Assembly (NCBI GenBank): GCA_036388555.1
Contig: DASVRP010000013.1
Span: 62,001-126,000 of the forward strand
Source: UBA4665 sp036388555
GTDB lineage: Bacteria > Patescibacteriota > Saccharimonadia > Saccharimonadales > UBA4665
DNA: 64,000 bases
Direction: 5' to 3'
The position numbers and the translations under genes are program-made. Below, piece by piece: positions 15,021-24,214 of the stretch (position 1 is the first letter of the stretch; the number at the start of each line of letters is the position of its first letter). A model generated the notes under the pieces. It did not search any database and was not told the DNA's origin. It saw nothing but the letters and a program-made list of their open reading frames with translations.

Positions 15021-16685
15021 CTACATCATTCCTCCCATGCCGCCCATGTCCGGCATACCGCCGCCAGCCGGAGCCTTCTCAGGGACATCGACGACCAGCG
15101 CGCCCATCGTCATTGCCGTTCCGGCGATTGACGAGGCGTTCAGGATGGCCTGCTTGGTGACGCGGGCCGGATCGACGACGCCTGCCGATTTCAGGTCGAC
15201 AAGTTCGGTCGGATTGTTGACGTTGACACCCTGCCCTGCCTTACCCTTGCGGACAAGCGGCAGCCATTCGTCCGGATTGAGGCCGGCATTGGTCAGCAGG
15301 ATGCGGAACGGCTGTTCCAAGGCCTTCACGAGCAGCTGTTTGCCGGCCGTGACGGCGATATCATCGTCACCGACAGAGGTAGACGATAGCGTGACGCTGC
15401 TGGTCAGGTTGATCAGCGTAACGCCGCCGCCAGGGACGATTCCCTCGGCCAACGCGGCCTTGACGGCATGCACGGCGTCATCGACGCGGAATTTCTTCTC
15501 CTCGATCTCCGTCTCGCTGGCACCGCCGACTTTGATGACGGCAACCTTGCCGCTGAGAGCGGCGCGGCGCTTCTCGAAACTCTCTTTATCATACTCGCTG
15601 CTGGCAGCATCTGCCTGTGCAGTGATCTGGGCGATGCGGGCATCGACCTCAGCTGCCTGCCCACCACCTTCGATGATAGTCGTCTCATCTTTGGCAACGA
15701 TGATGCGGCGGGCCGTACCGACGACTTCCAGGCCGACGTTCTCGAATGAGAAGCCCTGGTCTTCGCTGACGACGGTCGCGCCGGTCAGGATGGCGATGTC
15801 ATTCAGGATATCCTTGCGGCGGTCACCAAAGGAAGGCGCCTTGATGGCGACAGTGTTGAAGACACCCTTCAAGCGGTTGAGCACCAGGGTGCCGAGGGCT
15901 TCGCCGTCGACATCTTCAGCGATCAGGACGAGATCCTTCTTGCCAGTCTGGGCCAGCTTCTCGAGCAGCGGCAGGAATTCCTGGATACTGGAGATCTTCT
16001 TATCCGTGATGACGACGGCCGGCTTATCATAGACGGCTTCCATGCGGGCGGTATCCGTCACCATGTACGGGCTGACGAAGCCGCGGTCAAAGGTGAAGCC
16101 CTCGACGATCTCTTTCTCGAGGAGCAGTCCCTGGCCCTCTTCGACGGTCACGACACCGTCGCGACCGACAGCGTCCATGACATCGGCGATCAGCTCGCCG
16201 ATAGCAGCGTCACCGGCCGAGATGGTGGCGACTTCGGCGACACGGCTCTTCTTGCTCTTGATATCCTCGGACATCGTCTCAAGCTTGGCGATTACTTCAG
16301 CGGCGGCAGACTCGAGACCCTTGCGGAGCAGCATCGGGTTGTGGCCGGCGGCGATCAGCTTGTTGGCCTCGTTCAGGATGTGATAGGTCAGGACGGTCAC
16401 GGTGGTCGTACCATCACCGGCGGTGTCATTCATCTTACTGGCTGCCTGCTTGATCAGTTCGGCACCGACCTTGTAGCCGAGTGTCTCATCATCCACATCT
16501 GCGATCTCGACACCCTTGGCGACGGTGACGCCGTCATGGGTGACGGTCAGGCCGCCGTAACCTTTGCTCAGTACGACATTGCGGCCTTTCGGGCCCATCG
16601 TCGTCTTGACTGCATCGTATAAAATCTGCGCTCCGGCCAGCACGCGGCGGCGGGCGTCATCATCATAAAAAACTTTTTTTGCCAT
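15021..16685 (-). CDS. groL: Chaperonin GroEL
   Basis: 554 residues, full length. ATP-binding 'TTMGPKGRNVVLSKGYGG' and 'DTAGDGTTTVTVL' are intact, as is the C-terminal GGM-repeat tail (MPDMGGMGGMM). It assembles into the 14-mer folding chamber with GroES. The gene follows groS by 30 nt under the CIRCE-controlled promoter at 17071-17100. Confidence 0.98.
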   Translation of the reverse strand: MAKKVFYDDDARRRVLAGAQILYDAVKTTMGPKGRNVVLSKGYGGLTVTHDGVTVAKGVEIADVDDETLGYKVGAELIKQAASKMNDTAGDGTTTVTVLTYHILNEANKLIAAGHNPMLLRKGLESAAAEVIAKLETMSEDIKSKKSRVAEVATISAGDAAIGELIADVMDAVGRDGVVTVEEGQGLLLEKEIVEGFTFDRGFVSPYMVTDTARMEAVYDKPAVVITDKKISSIQEFLPLLEKLAQTGKKDLVLIAEDVDGEALGTLVLNRLKGVFNTVAIKAPSFGDRRKDILNDIAILTGATVVSEDQGFSFENVGLEVVGTARRIIVAKDETTIIEGGGQAAEVDARIAQITAQADAASSEYDKESFEKRRAALSGKVAVIKVGGASETEIEEKKFRVDDAVHAVKAALAEGIVPGGGVTLINLTSSVTLSSTSVGDDDIAVTAGKQLLVKALEQPFRILLTNAGLNPDEWLPLVRKGKAGQGVNVNNPTELVDLKSAGVVDPARVTKQAILNASSIAGTAMTMGALVVDVPEKAPAGGGMPDMGGMGGMM

Positions 16686-16715
16686 AAACGTCTCCCCTTC
16701 TCTAATCTGATAAAA

Positions 16716-16994
16716 CTATTTGACCGTCGCGATGATATCTTCTTCTTTGATAAGCGTGTACTCTTCGCGGCCGACCTTGACGCTGGTCTCGCTGTATCCC
16801 TTGTATATGACACGGTCGCCGGCCTTGACCTGCTTGACGTCCTTGCCGACGGCGATGACTTTGACGGTCTTCGGTTTTTCCTTGGCGTTCTCCGGCAGAT
16901 AGAAACCGCTGGCAGTCTTGCTGGCAGGCTCTTCGGCCTGGGCGACGACATAGTCAGCCAATGGCTGGATAGCTGATGAATCGCTTGTTCCCAT
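16716..16994 (-). CDS. groS: Co-chaperonin GroES
   Basis: 92 residues. 'IQPLADYVVAQAEEPASKTASGFYLPENAKEKP' contains the mobile loop that docks on GroEL, and 'VKAGDRVIYKGYSETSVKVGREEYTLIKEEDIIATV' the beta-barrel. I choose ATG 16994 (GGAGG 7 nt upstream) over the GTG two codons earlier. First gene of the groESL operon. Confidence 0.96.
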   Translation of the reverse strand: MGTSDSSAIQPLADYVVAQAEEPASKTASGFYLPENAKEKPKTVKVIAVGKDVKQVKAGDRVIYKGYSETSVKVGREEYTLIKEEDIIATVK

Positions 16995-17031
16995 ATTCAC
17001 TCCTCCCTTACTGATGTATCCGTATAGAAGG

Positions 17032-17058
17032 TTAGCACTTACAGTGTGTGAGTGCTAA
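17032..17058. promoter_or_regulatory. CIRCE operator (HrcA site)
   Basis: TTAGCACTT-N9-GAGTGCTAA, one base off the canonical TTAGCACTC-N9-GAGTGCTAA. It lies just downstream of the groESL -10 box. It implies an HrcA repressor elsewhere in the genome and heat induction of the operon. Confidence 0.92.
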
Positions 17059-17070
17059 CGCTCAGCACTC

Positions 17071-17100
17071 ATAATAATAGAGCGCCAACGGCGCTGTCAA
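17071..17100 (-). promoter_or_regulatory. groESL promoter with palindromic spacer
   Basis: Minus strand TTGACA (17095-17100) and TATTAT (17071-17076), 18-nt spacer. The spacer holds a perfect palindrome AGCGCC-AAC-GGCGCT (17081-17095), a potential second operator in addition to CIRCE. Confidence 0.7.
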
Positions 17101-17148
17101 GCAGACACAAACAAGGTCAGCTTACCGTGCACAGACCATACTATCTAA

Positions 17149-17204
17149 TTGACATTTACCCTATAAAAGTATACTTTAACAGAGTCATAGACGCACCGTG
17201 CGTC
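17149..17204 (+). promoter_or_regulatory. Promoter and 5'-end hairpin before the coiled-coil protein
   Basis: TTGACA (17149-17154) is followed by TATACT (17170-17175) with a short 15-nt spacer; TACTTT two bases on would give 17. GACGCA-CCG-TGCGTC (17190-17204) is a perfect inverted repeat just after the expected start, either an RNA-end hairpin or an operator for the DNA-binding protein encoded downstream. Confidence 0.5.
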
Positions 17205-17235
17205 CAATGAAGTACCGAGAGAGGTAGTGAACTCT

Positions 17236-18489
17236 ATGAGTCGACCAACCCGTAGGAGGCGACAGAATGGCAAGCAGACGGCCCTGCGGCCTCGAATCCG
17301 GGACTTGATCATCGACAACCGGATCATCGAGGCACCGGACGGAACAGATCTACGTGATTGCATCATCGAGGGAATCGGTGAGGAGGTAAGTCCCGATCTG
17401 AGGGATAAAGTTACCGGAGTACTCACTGTCCTGGCCGGCAATGACGAAATCGTCGCGATCCCGAATCCTGACTATCCGCGCGGCGGAAAGAACCCCATGC
17501 TCTCGCTCAAGGGAGTACGATGGGCCAATGCACCCGCCGATCCGGATCAGCCATCTGACCCATCCGACGAAAAGGAAGCCGAAGTGACCACACCACAGCC
17601 AGCAAGCGACGTCCCTGTGCCCATCGAGCCAGAGGATTCCACGCCTGAGCCCGGAAGCACACCCGACACACCGGGTGAAGAGGCAGCCAAGCCGAACCCG
17701 ACAGAGAACATGTCCGGGAACGAACTGCTGAACCACCTCATCCTGGCCCTGCGGGTTGCCGCCGCCGGAAGCGACCAACACCTGGTCAATGGCGGCGCCG
17801 CTCCCCTGCTCAGGGCCGAGGCACCCCACCTGTCCGTGAACGCGGTCACGAAGATCGTAGGACAGCTGAGCCATGACGGCTACATCCACGTTCTGAAAAA
17901 AGGAGGAAAGAACACTCTGATCAAAGTGGACATGGAGAAAGCCGATTATGGGGAGGCGACCGCCGACCAGCCCACAAGGGACCAAAAAGGAGCCGATCCC
18001 ATCCAGGATCCGCAACCGCCCGCACCCGCGGACAGCAGTGACGAGCAGCCGGCCCCGCCGACTCCCGCCACCGCGGAAGATCTGGACGAAGGCCTGTCTG
18101 ACCCCGAGCCGGAAGCTGCGACGTCCGCAGGACATTTCGTCAGCGACGAGCAGATGGCCATGATGATCGGCGTCGCCGACAGACTCAAGCAAGAGCGTGA
18201 CGACGCACTGAATGACGTCACCGAGTTGAAAGCTCAAGTCGGCACGTTGACGTCCCGGCTGAAGGAACGGACCGACGAACTCGAAGACGTTGACCGCGTC
18301 CTCAAGTCGCAGACCAACAACGTCCGCGAGCTTGAGACAGTCAACGGCCGGCTGAAGGCTGACAACAACCGGCTGAAGATTCACAACCAGCGCCTGCAGA
18401 CCGAGCTCAGCAAGAAGCCCGACGAGGTCACCAGTGTGGTGTCGTACTTCAAGGGTCTCCTGGACAAACCGACCGACACGGAGACATAA
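17236..18489 (+). CDS. Winged-helix / coiled-coil protein with acidic linkers
   Basis: 417 residues, not assignable to a named family. A basic start (RPTRRRRQNGK) leads into a domain (~15-90) with wHTH-like spacing ending in a beta wing. An acidic Pro/Asp/Glu linker (95-160) is followed by a second domain (~160-235) resembling a winged helix ('HLSVNAVTKIVGQLSHDGYIHVLKKGGKNTLIKV'), another Pro/Asp linker, then a C-terminal coiled coil (~310-400) with Leu heptads. This suggests a dimeric nucleoid or regulatory protein. A GTG at 17227 is an alternative start. GC-rich codon use matches the gene at 5442. Confidence 0.7.
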   Translation: MSRPTRRRRQNGKQTALRPRIRDLIIDNRIIEAPDGTDLRDCIIEGIGEEVSPDLRDKVTGVLTVLAGNDEIVAIPNPDYPRGGKNPMLSLKGVRWANAPADPDQPSDPSDEKEAEVTTPQPASDVPVPIEPEDSTPEPGSTPDTPGEEAAKPNPTENMSGNELLNHLILALRVAAAGSDQHLVNGGAAPLLRAEAPHLSVNAVTKIVGQLSHDGYIHVLKKGGKNTLIKVDMEKADYGEATADQPTRDQKGADPIQDPQPPAPADSSDEQPAPPTPATAEDLDEGLSDPEPEAATSAGHFVSDEQMAMMIGVADRLKQERDDALNDVTELKAQVGTLTSRLKERTDELEDVDRVLKSQTNNVRELETVNGRLKADNNRLKIHNQRLQTELSKKPDEVTSVVSYFKGLLDKPTDTET

Positions 18490-18686
18490 CACCTCTCTCC
18501 CCTACCGACCACCAGTCGTTAAAGTGGTACTCATAGCCCGGCTGTGAGGCGGCGCGGATATCTGTGTGGTAGAAGGGTTCTAGGAATCGTGTTCTGTCAG
18601 CCTGTCAGGTTGACCACAATTCCCCCTCCCCTAGATATCCCGCCGTAGCAACACCCCTTTATCCACCTGTCTGTTACAATTAGTGC

Positions 18687-19631
18687 ATGCAAAATACTCA
18701 AGCAACTTTTATCGGTGTCCCCCTCGACCTTGGCGCCGAAAACCTCGGCGTCGACATCGGCCCCGACGCTTTCCGTTATCAAAAGATCGTCGACAAGCTC
18801 CGTACTGCCGGTATCGAAGTGAAGGATTCGGGCAATATCCCTGTCGGCGACCGTGAACAGCTCGAAATCGGCAATCCGCGTTTGCACTATTTGGACGAGA
18901 TCGTCCGCGTCAACGAGGCGCTGGCTGAACGCACCGAAGCAGCCGTGTCAGGCGGCCAGAAATCCATTGTCATCGGAGGCGACCACTCCGTCAACCTCGG
19001 AGCTGTCGCCGGCGCCAGTACAGCCGTCGAAGGCAATATCGGTGTCATATATTTCGACGCCCATGGCGACATGAACACCGACGAAACCACCCTCAGCGGC
19101 AATATCCACGGTATGCACCTGGCCAGCCTGATGGGCTTCGGCGCCCAGGAACTGCGGGGCGTCCACGGCGACACCGTCAAACTACCTAAGCAGAATCTGC
19201 TCCATGTCGGCGGCAGCGATTGGGACCAGGCCGAGCTTGACCTCATCGAGCGCGAGAATCTGGCTGCCTACACCCTGTTCGACGTCCTCACCAAGGGCCT
19301 GGGCGGACTCATCAAGCACATCGACGAGCTGGCGGCACGCGTCCCTAACATCTGGATCAGCCTCGACCTCGACTGCATCGACAAGATATACGCCCCCGGT
19401 GCCGGTATGCCCAACGCCAAAGGCCTCACCTACCGAGAAATCGCCGTCATCGCCGAGTACATCGGCCAACACTGCAACGTCATCGGTATCGACGTCGTCG
19501 AGTACAACCCCCTGCAGGACGAACAGAACAAGACAGCCGAACTAGGTATTGAGCTAATAGCCCGCTTCCTCGGCAAGAATTACAGCTGGTACAGCAATTA
19601 TATGCAGAAAAATAGCCTGCTTGAAGTATAA
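18687..19631 (+). CDS. rocF: Arginase-family ureohydrolase
   Basis: 314 residues. Metal ligands of the binuclear Mn site are visible: 'GGDHSVNLG', 'YFDAHGDMNT' and 'ISLDLDCID'. The closest pattern is arginase (arginine to ornithine and urea), though agmatinase or formiminoglutamase cannot be excluded by eye. TACAAT (18675-18680) lies 6 nt before the ATG, so the message is leaderless. The Nudix gene begins 8 nt after its stop but has its own -10 box. Confidence 0.9.
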   Translation: MQNTQATFIGVPLDLGAENLGVDIGPDAFRYQKIVDKLRTAGIEVKDSGNIPVGDREQLEIGNPRLHYLDEIVRVNEALAERTEAAVSGGQKSIVIGGDHSVNLGAVAGASTAVEGNIGVIYFDAHGDMNTDETTLSGNIHGMHLASLMGFGAQELRGVHGDTVKLPKQNLLHVGGSDWDQAELDLIERENLAAYTLFDVLTKGLGGLIKHIDELAARVPNIWISLDLDCIDKIYAPGAGMPNAKGLTYREIAVIAEYIGQHCNVIGIDVVEYNPLQDEQNKTAELGIELIARFLGKNYSWYSNYMQKNSLLEV

Positions 19632-19639
19632 TAGGCTCG

Positions 19640-20245
19640 ATGAATAACGAAGCCATCAGATTTCATAACGACGTCCGTGCTACCTGTGACAAATATCTGG
19701 AGTCTTTTCCGGATGAAACGCAGCGTCTCGAAGTACTGACGACATATTTGAAAACCCCCTCATTGGATCTCAGGCTACGGAGTACCATACCGGAAGGACA
19801 TCTATGCTCCAGTGGCATATTACTCCTTCCCGGTAACAAGCTTCTTATGCTCGAACATAAAGCTCTCGGCATATGGGTCGTCCCGGGAGGCCACTATGAC
19901 CTTACCGACGGCGAACTTTATAATACGGCAATACGTGAAACAATCGAAGAAACAGGCCTGAACATGCCCATTACTTTGCATCCGTGGCACATACATAACC
20001 GCATACCTTTGGACATAGATACTCATCCGATTCCGCGGAACGACAAAAAGAATGAGGACGCCCATCAGCACTTCGATTTCCGCTACGTGTTAACCGTCGA
20101 TGACCCTTCGAAGGTCGTGCAACAACTCAATCTCGACTCTGATGAAGTTACCAATTTCGCTGAGATTCCAGTCGATAAAGTCGATCCTACAAGCAGCATC
20201 GCACCCGCGCTACGAAAACTGAACTTACTTGGGATCACGCTCTAG
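19640..20245 (+). CDS. Nudix hydrolase
   Basis: 201 residues. A recognisable Nudix box, 'GGHYDLTDGELYNTAIRETIEETGL', has intact REx2EE metal ligands but two extra residues in the first loop compared with Gx5E. The ~60-residue helical N-terminal region precedes it. Probably hydrolyses a nucleoside diphosphate derivative; the substrate is unknown. TATAAT (19627-19632) lies 7 nt before the ATG (leaderless). The 3' end overlaps the convergent gene at 20225 by 21 nt. Confidence 0.88.
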   Translation: MNNEAIRFHNDVRATCDKYLESFPDETQRLEVLTTYLKTPSLDLRLRSTIPEGHLCSSGILLLPGNKLLMLEHKALGIWVVPGGHYDLTDGELYNTAIRETIEETGLNMPITLHPWHIHNRIPLDIDTHPIPRNDKKNEDAHQHFDFRYVLTVDDPSKVVQQLNLDSDEVTNFAEIPVDKVDPTSSIAPALRKLNLLGITL

Positions 20246-21523
20246 GGCGCGGACTTCATCGTAATCAGAGCCAAGATACTGCAACAAAAAATTAGGAAAA
20301 GCCTGGTTCGCCGGGCATGTTACCGTAGTGATACTACCAAGCTCAATTTGGCCCGTTTCAGGCTTAGCCTGAAATAAGCCTACTTTGGATTGCATCAATT
20401 TGTACGTCCGGGAGGCTGTATGGACGCCTCGTGCAATATCGTCAGATGTAATATCGTCAACTTCCGCCGACCGCCCCAGTAGCTCGCCAGCGACAGCAGG
20501 TAATACATTATTGGTCACGGCTTTCATCAGTTTAGGATTGGGAAGCAGCACGACTTCTCCATCTTCCTGCATTTCAGGCACGAATATTTCGCTCCAGCTC
20601 ACCATATCACCGTTCATGCGTTCAGGATGGTCGTGCAGGTACTTTGTGGACATATCAATCAATCGTTCGTGTACACCGAGCATAGCTACCTGCATATCCG
20701 GCTGTCCAGCTATATCATTCGCCATCCTGAGCTCAGCGCGGCTATACGGACGATTCTGTAGGTCAAAGACATCAATGATAGCCCTGACATCATCAGCATC
20801 AACAGCCAGCGGCTTAGCTTCGGTCTCCTCAAAGTCGGGATAAAACGATTGTTTAGTCATCACTTTGGCTATCTCATCCCCCGTACCCTGTACCTCAAGG
20901 ATATTTGTAATATGCACAGGGACTGTCGAGGACATGAATTCATCAAATGCAAGTCGAGTTGCTTCTTCCGGAGACACATCATGATGCTGAGATGCTAATG
21001 AGCTTATTGCTCCGCGGCCCCTGCTTACAAGTTCACATACAATTCCCGCCGCATGAGCCGGATTGATATCTAAAGCCTTATGATAGAGTTCGACTGTATC
21101 AAGTAATTCTCTGCCGAGCGTACCTTCCGGGTTGCGCTTCTGTAGATCTTGCTTAAGTGAATAATAACTCCTACTCTCACTTGTCCTGAAGTAATCATCA
21201 AGCTCAAATCCGGCAGTCGCTCCGTGCTCAGCCGTTACGCGCCTTGCCCGCTCCCAATATTTTGATTTCACTTCACCTGGATCAATTACGTCTTCAAAGG
21301 GCGCTTCCGGCTCAATGGCAAAGGCAGGGCTGATTACCCGACGAATATGGGTAGTTGCTTTTTTAATATCACGTTCCGGAGGCGCCTGACCGATTTCTGA
21401 GGCATGCCGCCCCGTCCTGACCCCTTTTTCATTCAGACTTCGTTCGTACGTCTCTAGAGAGAAGTCATCTTGTGGCTGTACTATTGCGGTGTATGGTGAT
21501 AGTTCTTGGCCGTTTGTAGACAT
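20225..21523 (-). CDS. Large hypothetical protein, 432 aa
   Basis: Not recognised. Soluble and mixed helical throughout, no signal peptide. A central region (~110-260) has helical-repeat character with 'YHKALDINPAHAAGIVCELVSRGRG'. Lower GC than neighbours and tail-overlap with the Nudix gene suggest more recent acquisition. A promoter lies at 21569-21597. With the small coiled-coil protein at 21635 upstream on the same strand it may form a unit. Confidence 0.7.
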   Translation of the reverse strand: MSTNGQELSPYTAIVQPQDDFSLETYERSLNEKGVRTGRHASEIGQAPPERDIKKATTHIRRVISPAFAIEPEAPFEDVIDPGEVKSKYWERARRVTAEHGATAGFELDDYFRTSESRSYYSLKQDLQKRNPEGTLGRELLDTVELYHKALDINPAHAAGIVCELVSRGRGAISSLASQHHDVSPEEATRLAFDEFMSSTVPVHITNILEVQGTGDEIAKVMTKQSFYPDFEETEAKPLAVDADDVRAIIDVFDLQNRPYSRAELRMANDIAGQPDMQVAMLGVHERLIDMSTKYLHDHPERMNGDMVSWSEIFVPEMQEDGEVVLLPNPKLMKAVTNNVLPAVAGELLGRSAEVDDITSDDIARGVHTASRTYKLMQSKVGLFQAKPETGQIELGSITTVTCPANQAFPNFLLQYLGSDYDEVRALERDPK

Positions 21524-21568
21524 GGGATATATATCAGGTTTATTTGTTAGTTTTTAGTATACATCAAA

Positions 21569-21597
21569 GATACCATTATTTACTCTTTAAGTCAATA
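21569..21597 (-). promoter_or_regulatory. Promoter of the 432-aa protein gene
   Basis: Minus strand TTGACT (21592-21597), 17-nt spacer, TATCTT (21569-21574). Confidence 0.5.
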
Positions 21598-21634
21598 ATA
21601 TTCTTATGCTAACATGTCGACATCGCTCGTGTTG

Positions 21635-21913
21635 TTAGATGTTGTAGTAAATCTTGCCATCATTATCGTCTGTATCAAAGTCAGGTTCGACTATTTCACC
21701 CTCGATAATAAGAGATGTATCAGTATTAGCTTCATCAATCGTAGAACCTGTAATCTCGGCAAGCGCCGATTCACCAACAGACTTCGCATCTTGCTTTATC
21801 CTTTGCCAACGACCCAGTTCACCCTGAAGTTTATCAATGTTCTCGTCAGCCTCCCTCGCCTGAGCAATGGCGTCTAAATAGACCCTTTGTGCCCGAATCT
21901 GTTCCTGAGACAT
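21635..21913 (-). CDS. Small coiled-coil hypothetical protein, 92 aa
   Basis: AAAGGTGG before the ATG at 21911-21913. Residues 1-55 are a charged coiled coil (QEQIRAQRVYLDAIAQAREADENIDKLQGELGRWQRIK), followed by a very acidic C-terminal tail ending GKIYYNI. A TATAAT box lies further upstream. No family recognised. Confidence 0.65.
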   Translation of the reverse strand: MSQEQIRAQRVYLDAIAQAREADENIDKLQGELGRWQRIKQDAKSVGESALAEITGSTIDEANTDTSLIIEGEIVEPDFDTDDNDGKIYYNI

Positions 21914-22034
21914 TTGAGCCACCTTTCGTTTTATGATTATATTCGACTGCTTGATCTTACCAAAATCCTGCACGTACTATATTTATATTAAAGCAGTTAT
22001 GCGTCTATTGTGCAAGCATTTGAAGCACAACCGT

Positions 22035-23351
22035 TCAGTGCTTGCGTTTCAGTGCCTTGACCGCGGCCCTTGCCGTCTCTATCTCGTCCCAGTCGTTCTC
22101 GCCGTTGGCGCGTTCGATGGTCTTCTCGTGGCCTTTGCCGAGCAGCAGCACGGTGTCGCCGGGCATGGCACGGCGGACGGCGAACTGGATGGCTTCGGTG
22201 CGGTCATGGATAAGGAAGAGGTCGTGCTCCGGTTTCTTACCGGCCTTGGTGGCGCCCTTGGCGATCTGGTCCATGATGGCATAGCCGTCGATGTCGCGGT
22301 CGTCTTCCTCGGTAATGATGACTTCATCGGCGTACTGGCCGGCCAGCTTGCCCTGCACGGCCCGCTTGGCCTCATCGCGCCGGCCGGCCGATCCGAACAG
22401 GACGATCAGCTTGCCACCTGTCTTGTGGACGATCGGCTGTAGGTCTTTGAACAGCTTCTCAAAGCTGTCGGGCGTATGGGCGAAGTCGACGATGACGCTG
22501 AAGGCCTGGCCTTCGTTGATGTTCGTCATGCGGCCTTCGACGCCCTTAAGGGCGGCGATCCCCTTCTCTATCTGGCGGTCGGTCAGCCCGGCAGCGATGC
22601 CGGCCCCGGCGGCAGCCAAGGCGTTGGCGATGTTGAACGTACCAGGAATGTTCACTTTGAGGCGCAGGGTGCGGTCGTCGTAGTGTGCAGTGAAGGTACT
22701 TCCCTGCGGCGTCGGTCTGACGTCGGTGGCCTGCAGGGCACCGACCCCTGTACCGTAGGTGATAGCCCGCGGTATCGCCGCCTCGAACACCTTGGCAGAC
22801 GGGTCCTCGGCGTTGATGATGCCGATGCGGTGGCCGTGAGTGTTGGCAGCTGCCAGCTTGAACAGCTTGACCTTGGCGTCGCGGTAGCGCTCGAAGGTCT
22901 TGTGGTAATCAAGGTGTTCGTGCGTCACATTGGTCATGACGGCGATGCTGTACGGCACGCCCCATACCCTGTTCTGGGCCAGGGCGTGGCTGGTCGTCTC
23001 GAGTACCAGCCATTCGACGTCCTGCGACTGCATCCATTTCAGGCGCTTCATAAGCTCCGGCACGCCGACGTTGGTCATGTGGTGGATCTGTGGACGGATA
23101 TCGTCGCCGACCCCGTAGGCGACGGTGGTCATCAGCCCGGCTCTGAACCCGGCGTCGACCAGCATGCGGTGGATCATGTAACAGGTACTGGTCTTGCCGT
23201 TGGTTCCGGTGACACCGATGACCTTCATCTTCTTAGCCGGGAAGCCGTTGGTGGTATTATAGATGACGGCCTCGGCCAGGTGCCCGTACGGTTCGATAGC
23301 CGGAAACAGGCCGCTCGGGATGACCTTCTTGACAAGTTTTCGTGCATTCAT
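22035..23351 (-). CDS. murE: UDP-MurNAc-tripeptide ligase-like Mur ligase, N-terminal domain missing
   Basis: 438 residues. 'VIGVTGTNGKTSTCYMIHRML' is the ATP loop; 'LVLETTSHAL' and 'MTNVTHEHLDYHKTFERYRDAKVKLF' are MurE-type central-domain motifs, and the C-terminal domain is present. The ~90-residue MurE N-terminal uracil-binding domain is absent. The stem-amino-acid loop reads EEDDRDID rather than DNPR (mDAP) or DNPA (Lys), so the added residue cannot be predicted. TATACT (23358-23363) is 6 nt before the ATG: leaderless. Last of three same-strand genes from 26431. Confidence 0.85.
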   Translation of the reverse strand: MNARKLVKKVIPSGLFPAIEPYGHLAEAVIYNTTNGFPAKKMKVIGVTGTNGKTSTCYMIHRMLVDAGFRAGLMTTVAYGVGDDIRPQIHHMTNVGVPELMKRLKWMQSQDVEWLVLETTSHALAQNRVWGVPYSIAVMTNVTHEHLDYHKTFERYRDAKVKLFKLAAANTHGHRIGIINAEDPSAKVFEAAIPRAITYGTGVGALQATDVRPTPQGSTFTAHYDDRTLRLKVNIPGTFNIANALAAAGAGIAAGLTDRQIEKGIAALKGVEGRMTNINEGQAFSVIVDFAHTPDSFEKLFKDLQPIVHKTGGKLIVLFGSAGRRDEAKRAVQGKLAGQYADEVIITEEDDRDIDGYAIMDQIAKGATKAGKKPEHDLFLIHDRTEAIQFAVRRAMPGDTVLLLGKGHEKTIERANGENDWDEIETARAAVKALKRKH

Positions 23352-23382
23352 AGCACCAGTATAACCGACACGGCCCCAGATG

Positions 23383-24108
23383 CTAACGGTCTGCCAATAC
23401 GATCGCAGGGCGGCGGTCATCGTGGTCATGTAGGTCGGTGACTCCGGTCGCCTCAGTGACTCCCATCGCAGTCAGGGCGAACAACAGCGTCGCGCCGGCC
23501 GTGGCGCCGACCTTACTGCGCAGCGTACCGTCCATCGCAGCATCAGCCACGGCCGGCGGTACCAGCACCTCATCGGGTGATGGCAGAAATTTCCTGAGCG
23601 ACCAGCCGGACTTCGTGGCTTTTCCTGGATGTTGTGCGTCAGGATGTGATGCGTCGGGGGCAGACTGTTGCGGTGCGCGGTGCGTAATCTGTACGGTAGC
23701 CATGGCGGCGCCTGATTCCGGTACGTCGGAAGCCGGCTGGGGAGTTGCTTCGGCTGGCCCCGCCGCTGATGAAACGGCTTGGGGGCGGGCGTAGCTGACA
23801 GGCGGGAACGTTACGGCAGACACCGCCTCCCCCCGTCCCCGGCCGAACAGGCGGGTTCCGGTGATCCGCTGGCGCAGTTTGGCGAGTACGATAGCCGGGG
23901 GGCGGGCCCGCTCTGCGATCAGTTCGGCATACACGCCAAATTCGGCGGTGTACTCATCGGGGCCCAGCATGGCGCGGGCCCGCTCGGATGCGGCCTGCGC
24001 CCGGGCGAGCGCTTCCCTGCCTGGTACAGCCTGCTGCTGGAGTCGCTGGAATGATTCATGCAGGTCTTGCCGTAGCTCAGACCGTGATACAACGTGTTCT
24101 TTTGACAT
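23383..24108 (-). CDS. Tail-anchored hypothetical membrane protein
   Basis: 241 residues. A helical, charged N-terminal half (coiled-coil tendency to ~85), a Pro/Ala/Gln linker (~105-165), then a weak membrane helix near 205-225 (VGATAGATLLFALTAMGV) and a His/Asp-rich tail. No recognised domain. It lies between the 738-aa protein and murE on the same strand. Confidence 0.65.
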   Translation of the reverse strand: MSKEHVVSRSELRQDLHESFQRLQQQAVPGREALARAQAASERARAMLGPDEYTAEFGVYAELIAERARPPAIVLAKLRQRITGTRLFGRGRGEAVSAVTFPPVSYARPQAVSSAAGPAEATPQPASDVPESGAAMATVQITHRAPQQSAPDASHPDAQHPGKATKSGWSLRKFLPSPDEVLVPPAVADAAMDGTLRSKVGATAGATLLFALTAMGVTEATGVTDLHDHDDRRPAIVLADR

Positions 24109-24214
24109 AATAGCAACAAGTATGCGTAATACATGCCCTATCGTCTGTGAAATATGTCATATGGCCTGGGCACGGGGCCGGCTGCCGGATTTGTGGCCGG
24201 TTTTGAACGAAGCC

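Noticed and set aside
17350..18492. Minus-strand 380-codon open frame
   Set aside because: Antisense to the coiled-coil protein; Gly/Arg/Val-rich composition typical of the reverse of acidic coding sequence.
22476..23441. Plus-strand 321-codon open frame over murE
   Set aside because: Mirror of a recognised Mur ligase; no domain or start signal of its own.
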